A DNA stretch of 11,110 nt from an uncultured Saprospiraceae bacterium (GTDB lineage: Bacteria; Bacteroidota; Bacteroidia; Chitinophagales; Saprospiraceae). The notes below the pieces were generated by a model that saw only the letters and a list, made by a program, of their open reading frames with translations, made no database searches and was not told where the DNA came from. Each line of letters opens with the position of its first letter. Positions within the stretch are counted from its first letter, which is position 1. The stretch is taken from NCBI GenBank assembly GCA_937967535.1, contig CALCMV010000320.1, forward strand, positions 1 to 11,110. Direction: 5' to 3'. Of the stretch, positions 6,270-11,110 are shown piece by piece. The position numbers were made by a program, and so were the translations under genes.

Positions 6270-6391
6270 CCTCTCTCGTCTCACTTCTCAAATCTCTCCT
6301 CTCTCGTCTCACTTCTCAAATCTCTCGTCTCAAATCTCTCCTCTCAAATCTCTCCTCTCAAATCTTGTCTCTCGTCTCAAATCTCATATCT
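6254..6391. repeat. CT-rich simple repeat tract 2
   Basis: About 138 bp consist of CTCTCCTCTC, CTCGTCTC, CTCACTTCTC and CTCAAATC units; the CAAATCT word occurs six times between about 6287 and 6385. The tract runs directly into the tmk -33 and -7 elements, so the promoter is effectively the last unit of the array. Unit number could vary between strains by slippage, without changing the -33/-7 spacing. Confidence 0.9.
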
Positions 6392-6396
6392 TTGCA
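6363..6396. repeat. 34-bp inverted repeat, right arm (promoter)
   Basis: This is the exact reverse complement of 5653-5686. It contains the whole tmk promoter and ends three bases before... the T of the leader preceding the ATG at 6399; flanking bases on both sides differ from the left arm. Confidence 0.95.
6365..6394 (+). promoter_or_regulatory. Promoter of tmk
   Basis: TTG (6365-6367), a 19-nt spacer and TATCTTTG (6387-6394) match the Bacteroidota promoter consensus. The tmk ATG begins only five bases after the -7 box, so the transcript should be leaderless or nearly so. No ribosome binding site could fit between the expected start point and the ATG. Confidence 0.8.
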
Positions 6397-6398
6397 TT

Positions 6399-7025
6399 AT
6401 GCAACAATCGCTTTTTATTGTCATTGAGGGTTTGGACGGTTCGGGCAAATCAACGGCAGCGAAGCATATGATTCCTTTGCTGGAAAAGGAATTTGATGCT
6501 TGTGTTACGCTTAGTCGAGAGCCGAATCGCAATTATTGTGGCGGTGATTATATTCGGGATGTGTTGGAGAAAAAAATCAAGGATTTTCATCCGCGTGTGT
6601 TGCCGCTTTCTTTTGCTGCCAATCGGCTCGACCATTGTACGCGCCTCATCAATCCGCTACTCGCCGAAGCAGGAAATATTGTGATTTCTGACCGTTATTA
6701 TTTGTCGTCTTTGGTGTATCAGAGTAGTGAAGATTTTTCATTTACATCGGTGATGGCACTCAATGAAAAAGCCAGTCGTCCGGATGTGATTTTCTTTTTG
6801 AATGTACGCAGCGAGGTCGGCTACGCACGTATGGGAAGGCGCGAACAGGCAGAAGAATTGTTTGAAAGCAGGCTGGAAGAACATCGTGCAAAATATTTGC
6901 AAGCAATTGATTTTCTGCGAGATACAAGACAAGATAATATTGTTGTGATTGATGGAAACGGAACGGTGGAGCAGACCGTAGAGCAGATGATGGAGGTGAT
7001 TCGTGCTGTATTTAAGAGTTCATAG
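6399..7025 (+). CDS. tmk: Thymidylate kinase (dTMP kinase)
   Basis: The 208-residue protein phosphorylates dTMP to dTDP with ATP, an essential cytoplasmic step in dTTP synthesis. It shows the P-loop GLDGSGKST (11-19), REP (40-42), which supports dTMP and phosphate binding, FAANRLDH (72-79) and the DRY motif (98-100) followed by YLSSLVYQ. A LID-like basic segment is RMGRREQAEE (144-153). The length is standard for the family. A basic LID resembles the E. coli type, in which catalytic arginines lie in the LID, but the P-loop position after Asp13 is Gly14, so I do not assign a type firmly. The start is fixed by the adjacent promoter and the IVIEGLDG strand. The last two codons and the TAG stop already belong to the first unit of a 14-bp tandem repeat. 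Transcribed divergently from the RsmI-like gene. Confidence 0.96.
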   Translation: MQQSLFIVIEGLDGSGKSTAAKHMIPLLEKEFDACVTLSREPNRNYCGGDYIRDVLEKKIKDFHPRVLPLSFAANRLDHCTRLINPLLAEAGNIVISDRYYLSSLVYQSSEDFSFTSVMALNEKASRPDVIFFLNVRSEVGYARMGRREQAEELFESRLEEHRAKYLQAIDFLRDTRQDNIVVIDGNGTVEQTVEQMMEVIRAVFKSS

Positions 7026-7079
7026 TTTTTAGTTCATAGTTCATAGTTTTTAGTTCATGGTTTTTAGTTCATGGTTTTT
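7017..7079 (+). repeat. 14-bp tandem repeat overlapping the tmk stop
   Basis: Units AGTTCATAGTTTTT (7017-7030), a 7-bp partial unit (7031-7037), a full unit (7038-7051), and two AGTTCATGGTTTTT units (7052-7065, 7066-7079) lie head to tail. The first unit encodes the final Ser-Ser-stop of tmk. No hairpin is obvious, so it is not a standard terminator. Confidence 0.9.
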
Positions 7080-7311
7080 TATAATTCGTTGAATGATATT
7101 CCGGTAGCTATATGGTATTGTAAATTGGCGATTATCAGAATTGAGCAAACTTAGATGGCTAAGGTTTAAAGTTGTTTTAAGAAGATTATTGACCCATAAT
7201 TTTTTCTGGCATCCCATTTGCAAAGGCAGTAACATATGTGTCAAAAAAACATTTTAAACTTAGGCTTTCCTGCTACTGACAATCCGGTATCAGGATAAAT
7301 TTATATTACAC

Positions 7312-7545
7312 ATGAAAAAGACCTTATTATCTATGCTGGCTGTGGTGGCAATATTGTTTGCCCTAAGCTGCAATAGTAGTCCGAAATTGATGACCGAATC
7401 AGAAATGGATAAAAGAATCGAACAATTGACCGCTATGGAACTTGATTCGTTAGATGCCGTTTTGGATGAGAAATGTCAACGCAAATTGCCCCGAATGGTT
7501 GCCGCTAAACGTGATTCTATCATTGCGGCATCTCAAGAAAACTGA
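7312..7545 (+). CDS. Small lipoprotein, function unknown
   Basis: The 77-residue protein has a lipoprotein signal peptide: MKK, a hydrophobic stretch (4-18) and a lipobox ending LFALSC with the lipidated cysteine at residue 20. The mature part is about 58 residues, mostly charged and probably helical, with a second cysteine at 55 in EKCQRKL. After cleavage it should be anchored in the inner or outer membrane. Residues 36-68 align without gaps to residues 34-66 of the next gene's product, sharing Ile, Glu, Ala, Asp, Ala, CysGln and Asp. No Shine-Dalgarno or clear promoter is seen; the ATG is chosen because it gives the signal peptide. I do not recognise the family. Confidence 0.75.
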   Translation: MKKTLLSMLAVVAILFALSCNSSPKLMTESEMDKRIEQLTAMELDSLDAVLDEKCQRKLPRMVAAKRDSIIAASQEN

Positions 7546-7592
7546 TACGATTTTTGATTGGTTCTCCATCTAATATCACTCAATCTGAAATC

Positions 7593-7626
7593 AAATAATA
7601 ATTAATCATTTAAAATAATAATTAAT
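7593..7626 (+). repeat. 14-bp direct repeat before the Thr-rich gene
   Basis: AAATAATAATTAAT occurs at 7593-7606 and again at 7613-7626, ending immediately before the ATG at 7627. The A/T-rich leader without a Shine-Dalgarno sequence is typical of translation initiation in Bacteroidota, where AT-rich unstructured leaders are common. Confidence 0.7.
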
Positions 7627-8229
7627 ATGAAAAATACATTATTAATTGTAACGTTATTAGGAATTATAGCAACTTTGGGGCTGATGTCATTTGAGAAAGA
7701 TTCGGCTCAAAGTCAAAAACAATATATAGAAGATATGGTGGCAGAGAATGTTGATATTTTTCGCGCCGAAAAAGAAGCTGAATGTCAGGAATTGGCATTG
7801 CAACAAGCTATTTTGGAGGCTGACGAAGTGATGTTGACAGCTAAAACCGCAACTCCGAAGCCACGAAATACACAAACCAGCAAACCGACTTCGCCCCGAC
7901 CAAAACCAACTCCAAAGCCAACTCCAAAGCCCACAACAACAACGACTTATACGACTCCAAGCGATACTTATACACCACCACCACCGACGACGACCTATAC
8001 TCCGCCGACGACAACCTATACTCCGCCCACAAACACGACTACAACGGTGACTGTGCCAACAACCACTACCACAACAACGACGATAACGCAACCTGCCAAA
8101 CCATCATTGGGCAAAGGCGAAGCTGCACCGGACAGAACAACTACGACCACAACAACATCAGGTACAACAACGACTACCGCACCCAAAAAACCGCGTCTTG
8201 GAAAAGGGAAGAAAAGAGATAATAATTAA
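7627..8229 (+). CDS. Thr/Pro-rich envelope protein
   Basis: The 200-residue product starts with a hydrophobic segment (about 4-22) that acts as signal peptide or membrane anchor; no lipobox cysteine is present. Residues 30-72 are a charged, probably helical region with a single cysteine at 53 in AECQEL, resembling the mature part of the upstream lipoprotein. From about 73 onward it is low complexity: Lys-Pro repeats (PRPKPTPKPTPKPT), then Thr-rich runs with three TYTPP-type units (TYTPPPP, TYTPPTT, TYTPPTN). Two copies of KP(S/R)LGKG occur near 158 and 189 before a basic end KKRDNN. Such a Thr/Pro region could be an extended spacer across the envelope, possibly glycosylated; this is inference. 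It lies 81 bp behind the lipoprotein gene in the same orientation and probably shares a transcript. Confidence 0.75.
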   Translation: MKNTLLIVTLLGIIATLGLMSFEKDSAQSQKQYIEDMVAENVDIFRAEKEAECQELALQQAILEADEVMLTAKTATPKPRNTQTSKPTSPRPKPTPKPTPKPTTTTTYTTPSDTYTPPPPTTTYTPPTTTYTPPTNTTTTVTVPTTTTTTTTITQPAKPSLGKGEAAPDRTTTTTTTSGTTTTTAPKKPRLGKGKKRDNN

Positions 8230-8313
8230 AAAATAGGAGGTGTTCGAGTAAAATAGGGAATAGTTGCAAGGCGAATGTTTTTATGATTTTTGTCGAATAC
8301 TACTAAAAAATAA

Positions 8314-8346
8314 AAGCCCTCTCAAAGTCAAACTTCGAGAGGGCTT
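8314..8346. terminator. Strong bidirectional terminator
   Basis: AAGCCCTCTC (8314-8323) and GAGAGGGCTT (8337-8346) form a perfect 10-bp GC-rich stem. An inner AAGT/ACTT stem (8325-8328 with 8332-8335) caps it with a 3-nt loop. An A-rich run precedes it (8305-8314) and T-rich sequence follows (8345-8356), so it can end transcription from both sides. It lies between two convergent genes, as expected. Confidence 0.92.
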
Positions 8347-8379
8347 AGTTTTTTTTATGGAGGGGGTGATGTGCAAGTG

Positions 8380-8718
8380 TTAAGTACTTGCGGCGATGAG
8401 TTCATCGAGTATTTCTGCTCTACTCAGGCTATCGAATCGGTCATCTGTGAGGAGACGCTCGATTACTGAAATATCAACAACCTTTGAAAAATTAGAAATT
8501 AACTTCAATTTATCTACGGACATTGCCGTAGCTTTGATTTTTAAAAGTAATTTCTCGTTTTCTTTGGAAGCCCGACTGCGCTCCTTCGAGGGGAGACTGG
8601 CAATGGGACGATACTCTAGAGCAGTACTGCTCATCCTGATTTTGCGTTTTTTAATACTTTGCAAAATCATAGTTTGGATATTGGACAGTCGTGGAACTGC
8701 CACAGTTGTGGTCATCAT
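8380..8718 (-). CDS. Hypothetical protein, 112 residues
   Basis: I do not recognise this protein. It has no signal peptide or membrane segment and is rich in Lys, Ser and Leu. The N-terminal half is basic (SIKKRKIRM, SKERSRASKENEK). The C-terminal half (about 70-112) looks helical, with DISVIERLLTDDRFDSLSRA followed by EILDELIAAS. A basic front and acidic helical tail would suit a small nucleic-acid or protein adaptor, but that is a guess. Support for the minus strand comes from the bidirectional terminator 34 bases beyond its stop; the opposite-strand frame is Ser/Arg-rich without domains. Two consecutive ATG codons (8718-8713) are possible starts. A weak TACCTTTA box on the minus strand at about 8777-8784 could be its promoter. 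Confidence 0.6.
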   Translation of the reverse strand: MMTTTVAVPRLSNIQTMILQSIKKRKIRMSSTALEYRPIASLPSKERSRASKENEKLLLKIKATAMSVDKLKLISNFSKVVDISVIERLLTDDRFDSLSRAEILDELIAAST

Positions 8719-9070
8719 AGGCTCAGTTTAGGTTAGTAGGAAAAAACTATGTTATATCTCACGTTAGTACTGAATGTAAAGGTACATTTTATTAATAGCA
8801 AACATAGAAAGGCATTTTTTGTGACATTGTTATTTTGGAGAAAAAACCTAAAAAACCCTTGATGTGTTTAAGGAATGAGCGATTTTGTAGAATTATTTTT
8901 TGAAATGCTACATAGTTTGAACGCATAAAAAATAGCTAATGTCATAGATAAGACATTTGTCACAGACTTTATAAAAGTATAAATTGACTCACCTGTATTT
9001 TTGTGACAAAAATCAGCTTAACATTTCCCTAACATATCTGTCTGATTTTCAGTAAAAAAGTTGAATAATA
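8719..9070. other. 352-bp AT-rich non-coding region
   Basis: This region lies between the 3' end of the oxygenase gene and the start of the 112-aa gene, both on the minus strand. TTTGTCAC (8956-8963) has its inverse GTGACAAA at 9003-9010, and the latter is part of a small palindrome TTTTTGT-G-ACAAAAA (8998-9012). A CTGATTTTCAG palindrome lies at about 9042-9052, close behind the oxygenase stop, and may help end its transcript. No gene or RNA was recognised. Confidence 0.5.
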
Positions 9071-10051
9071 TCATTTCTTGATAATCATAGCCGGGCGTTG
9101 GGAGATTTCGTGATAACAAATCACATCTTCACAGAAATAGTGACAGACCATACTTTGTCGTGTACTTCCGGCTTGTTTGATGGGGCTGCCGCCATGAATC
9201 AGATTGGCGTGCCACAGGAGAAGGTCTCCTTTTTTTGCATGGAAATATTCTTTTTTGAGTTGCTGTTTTTCGATGATTTCTTCGATTTTATCTTCGTATT
9301 TTTTATTGGCATTTTGCCCTAATCGCCATTTGCTGTGTCCGCTTTCAAAATCGTCGCTCATCACATAAGGTAGTTTGTGGCTACCCGGATAATAAAATAA
9401 CAAACCATTTCCTTGATGACAATCTTCCAATGCTGCCCAAGATGCAAGCATATAGCCTTTGGGTTCGCTTGTCATGTGTATGGAGTCCGAATGTGCGCGT
9501 TGTTCACTGCCCCGAATGAAATTTATCGTCTGGAAAGGATGTATTTTTTTTCCCATGATAAAATTCATTAATTCTAACAACTTTTGATAGCGAAAATATT
9601 TGTCAATGACTTCCGAAATTTGATGGGCATCCATAATTTTTCTTCCGGTATAATTGAAAGCGGTTTTTTGTTCGTGGAGCAAACGCCGGACTTCCGCATT
9701 GATTTCATCTACTTCATTTTCCGAATAAAATCCTTTTAAAATCAAATAACCATTATCTATCCAGTGAATGAGTTGTTGCTGCGTATCGGTGTCAAACTTT
9801 TGAAAATCAGGATGTTCGGTGAGTCGCTCTTTTGCATCCGGTCTGTCGAGCCAAGGACTTTCATCATGCCCGACCTCAAAATCCCGACTGGCAATACTTC
9901 CGAAAATACTCTTTTCCAAGCCATATTTTTTGTACAATTGCTCATTATGTCGCAACTTGCGGGCATTGAGCAGATTATTGATATAGTAAACAATGCGAAG
10001 GCTTCGCAATTGCCCTGTATATTTGCTGAAAATTCTATTTAATGTAGGCAT
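9071..10051 (-). CDS. PhyH-family Fe(II)/2-oxoglutarate oxygenase
   Basis: The 326-residue cytoplasmic protein resembles phytanoyl-CoA dioxygenase-type enzymes, which hydroxylate small molecules using Fe(II), 2-oxoglutarate and oxygen. The iron triad appears as His187 and Asp189 (RAHSDS) with distal His286 (LIHGGSP), and Arg298 (STRQSM) is placed to bind 2-oxoglutarate. Other typical features are the NGYLILKGFYSENEVDEI opening (100-117), NGLLFYYPGSHKLP (214-227) and KKGDLLLWHANLIHGGS. Residues 1-90 are an extra, basic N-terminal part that precedes the usual domain. The substrate is not predictable from sequence. The gene is divergent from the LysE exporter, 294 bp apart, which could hint at a shared metabolite but proves nothing. 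The ATG lacks a Shine-Dalgarno sequence. Confidence 0.88.
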   Translation of the reverse strand: MPTLNRIFSKYTGQLRSLRIVYYINNLLNARKLRHNEQLYKKYGLEKSIFGSIASRDFEVGHDESPWLDRPDAKERLTEHPDFQKFDTDTQQQLIHWIDNGYLILKGFYSENEVDEINAEVRRLLHEQKTAFNYTGRKIMDAHQISEVIDKYFRYQKLLELMNFIMGKKIHPFQTINFIRGSEQRAHSDSIHMTSEPKGYMLASWAALEDCHQGNGLLFYYPGSHKLPYVMSDDFESGHSKWRLGQNANKKYEDKIEEIIEKQQLKKEYFHAKKGDLLLWHANLIHGGSPIKQAGSTRQSMVCHYFCEDVICYHEISQRPAMIIKK

Positions 10052-10081
10052 AAGAGAGTTATGTTGTCCTGTAATTTTACT

Positions 10082-10277
10082 TGGACTTTGGACATTTTGG
10101 AAATTCGGTAACTGGGAAATTCGGTTTTAAATCGTAAGTAATTGATTATCAGTTATTTTATTCTTATTAGCATAAAAAAATATTTAATTAATTTAATTTT
10201 TTTTATTTGATAAAAATTCCAATAACTATTGGGATACCTAATACCAAATTTCCTAATTCCCCAATATCCAAAGTCCA
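10082..10277. repeat. 15-bp inverted repeat spanning intergenic region
   Basis: TGGACTTTGGACATT (10082-10096) and AATATCCAAAGTCCA (10263-10277) are reverse complements at 14 of 15 positions, 166 bp apart. Beyond the arms the inner flanks share AAATT and GG words in inverted order but do not align cleanly. The left arm abuts the 63-bp dispersed repeat, so the arms may mark the ends of an inserted or rearranged segment. Confidence 0.75.
10096..10158 (+). repeat. 63-bp dispersed repeat, copy 2
   Basis: This is identical to 6166-6228 except for C10106. Here it is not associated with CT-rich tracts, which shows that the 63-bp segment is a unit separate from the simple repeats at the tmk locus. 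Confidence 0.95.
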
Positions 10278-10345
10278 GTAATTTTACAAAATTAATCAAA
10301 AATTAACCAATCAAAAATGATTCATTCACTCAAAATTCAACATTG

Positions 10346-10957
10346 ATGATATTAGGTACTATATGGGAAGGAGTTTTATTGGGTTTAGCCTTGAGTTTGG
10401 CGGCGGGTCCTATATTTTTTATGTTGATTCAGTTGGGCATTGAACGCGGTGTTGCGGCAGGTATGACGCTTTCTGCGGGCGTTTTGTTGAGCGATGTGCT
10501 GTATGTGATATTGGTGTATTTGGGCATAGAGTGGCTGTCCGAATTGCCTGATTTTAAATGGTATATGGGGCTTATTGGTGGCAGTATTTTGATGGCTTTT
10601 GGCTTGGCAACTGTATTGAGCAAATATAAGCCTCCAAAGGATAATAAGATTACAGTACGTACCTACGGAGAGTATTTTTTGAAGGGTGTAGCGGTCAATG
10701 TATTCAATCCCTTTGTATTGTTTTTGTGGATAGCCGTTGTGGGAAATATGATTGAACGCAACATGGATTTTCCCGAACGCACAGGCTATTTTCTCGCTAT
10801 TCTCATCACAGTGGGTTTGACAGATTTTATTAAATTATTATTGGCTTGGAAAATTCGTGAATATATGCAGCCCAAACATTTTCAATGGCTTAGATATGTA
10901 GCCGGAACAGGCTTGATGATATTTGGAATAGCTTTGATATATCGGGTTTGGGGATAG
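10346..10957 (+). CDS. LysE/RhtB-family exporter
   Basis: The 203-residue inner-membrane protein belongs to the LysE/RhtB family, which exports amino acids and related small molecules by proton coupling. About six hydrophobic segments are visible (roughly 5-30, 36-61, 72-91, 111-133, 147-166, 182-200). Family hallmarks are AAGPIFFMLIQ (19-29), GVAAGMTLSAGVLLSD (35-50) and NVFNPFVLFLW (118-128). A charged loop lies at 92-110. The substrate cannot be told. The ATG at 10346 is preferred over the TTG one codon upstream; no Shine-Dalgarno sequence is seen. It is divergent from the oxygenase gene and followed by a short hairpin. Confidence 0.9.
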   Translation: MILGTIWEGVLLGLALSLAAGPIFFMLIQLGIERGVAAGMTLSAGVLLSDVLYVILVYLGIEWLSELPDFKWYMGLIGGSILMAFGLATVLSKYKPPKDNKITVRTYGEYFLKGVAVNVFNPFVLFLWIAVVGNMIERNMDFPERTGYFLAILITVGLTDFIKLLLAWKIREYMQPKHFQWLRYVAGTGLMIFGIALIYRVWG

Positions 10958-10961
10958 TTCT

Positions 10962-10983
10962 TTTATACTGTGAACGGTATAAA
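10962..10983 (+). terminator. Short hairpin after the LysE-family gene
   Basis: TTTATAC (10962-10968) and GTATAAA (10977-10983) pair over 7 bp with an 8-nt loop, five bases after the TAG stop codon. The stem is AT-rich and no T run follows, so it is at best a weak terminator or an RNA-end stabiliser. Confidence 0.45.
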
Positions 10984-11006
10984 TCCCGAAAAACTGTAAT
11001 GGCTGC

Positions 11007-11095
11007 TTTAGCTGTCAAGTAAAACAAAAATAAATTTATAAATTATTGTTTTTAATTTATTATAAATAAAAATAATAATACACTTGACAGCTAAA
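11007..11095. repeat. 14-bp inverted repeat with AT-rich interior
   Basis: TTTAGCTGTCAAGT (11007-11020) and ACTTGACAGCTAAA (11082-11095) are perfect reverse complements. They enclose 61 bp of almost pure A/T. A further CTG flanks both arms with a one-base offset on the left. It could be a long terminator-like hairpin or a small inverted-repeat element; the window ends 15 bases later. Confidence 0.8.
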
Positions 11096-11110
11096 CAGGC
11101 TGACCGCGAA

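Larger units (their letters stand above)
5651..6398. other. 748-bp divergent region with purine/pyrimidine tracts
   Basis: This region separates two divergently transcribed genes. In order it holds the RsmI-like promoter, a GA-rich tract (5663-5797), an AT-rich middle (5798-6110), a first CT-rich tract (6111-6168), a 63-bp dispersed repeat (6166-6228), a second CT-rich tract (6254-6391) and the tmk promoter. A 72-codon plus-strand open frame in the middle (5804-6022) starts with TTG, overlaps no motif and is not considered a gene. The simple-sequence tracts also create spurious Leu/Ser-rich open frames. Confidence 0.7.
10052..10345. other. 294-bp divergent intergenic region
   Basis: It separates the oxygenase (minus) from the LysE-family gene (plus). 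It contains the second copy of the 63-bp dispersed repeat, an inverted repeat (10082-10096 with 10263-10277), two GTAATTTTAC words (10071-10080, 10278-10287) and a very AT-rich centre (10159-10220). Promoters for both genes should be here, but I found no box good enough to annotate. Confidence 0.5.

Noticed and set aside
5663..6391. Possible CRISPR array because of repeated CTC units
   Set aside because: Repeat units have no constant length, no unique spacers and no cas genes nearby; this is a simple-sequence array.
6250..6471. Similar Leu/Ser repeat peptide upstream of tmk
   Set aside because: It is a translation of the CT-rich tract running out of frame into tmk, with no start signal.
8235..8242. 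AGGAGG sequence shortly after the Thr-rich gene
   Set aside because: It looks like a Shine-Dalgarno site, but no start codon lies within range and no open frame follows before the terminator.
8396..8731. Plus-strand 111-codon frame opposite the hypothetical gene
   Set aside because: It is antisense, Ser/Arg-rich and almost coextensive with the minus-strand frame; the terminator position favours the minus strand, though neither is proven.
8956..9010. Possible CRP-type operator (TTTGTCAC ... GTGACAAA)
   Set aside because: The half-sites are 39 bases apart instead of the 6 required, and the region lies behind rather than in front of the nearest gene's coding start.

Overview
This window looks like chromosomal DNA from a member of the Bacteroidota. 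The taxon is inferred, not proven. The reasons are AT-rich intergenic DNA around more GC-balanced genes, the near absence of Shine-Dalgarno sequences, two clear promoters of the Bacteroidota type (TTG, 19-nt spacer, TAnnTTTG), and a short RsmI-like methyltransferase of a kind typical of that phylum. Assignment to a class or genus is not possible from this window alone.

Layout from left to right. Positions 1-480 are non-coding and hold several palindromic CTCGTC/GAC repeats plus a terminator-like hairpin. A 1172-codon minus-strand gene (481-3999) encodes an exported, highly charged protein built from repeated helical and acidic Val/Pro modules. Positions 4000-4867 are AT-rich non-coding DNA with several inverted repeats. 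A minus-strand RsmI-like SAM-dependent methyltransferase (4868-5650) and a plus-strand thymidylate kinase (6399-7025) are divergently transcribed. Their shared upstream region carries long purine/pyrimidine tracts in opposite orientations, and both genes are preceded by exactly the same 34-bp promoter sequence. Next come two plus-strand envelope genes: a 77-residue lipoprotein and a 200-residue Thr/Pro-rich protein that seem distantly related to each other. A strong bidirectional terminator (8314-8346) separates them from a minus-strand 112-residue hypothetical gene. A minus-strand PhyH-type Fe(II)/2-oxoglutarate oxygenase and a plus-strand LysE-family exporter, again divergent, complete the window, followed by an inverted repeat near the right edge.

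The genes do not form one obvious pathway. Tmk (dTTP synthesis) and the methyltransferase (probably RNA modification) are housekeeping functions. The large repeat protein, the lipoprotein and the Thr-rich protein belong to the cell envelope. The oxygenase and LysE exporter could act on small molecules, but nothing links them to a common substrate. I see no CRISPR array, tRNA, rRNA, transposase, phage gene or recognisable defence system. The most unusual content is non-coding: the duplicated promoter embedded in simple repeats, a 63-bp dispersed repeat found upstream of both tmk and the oxygenase, and a family of short palindromes.
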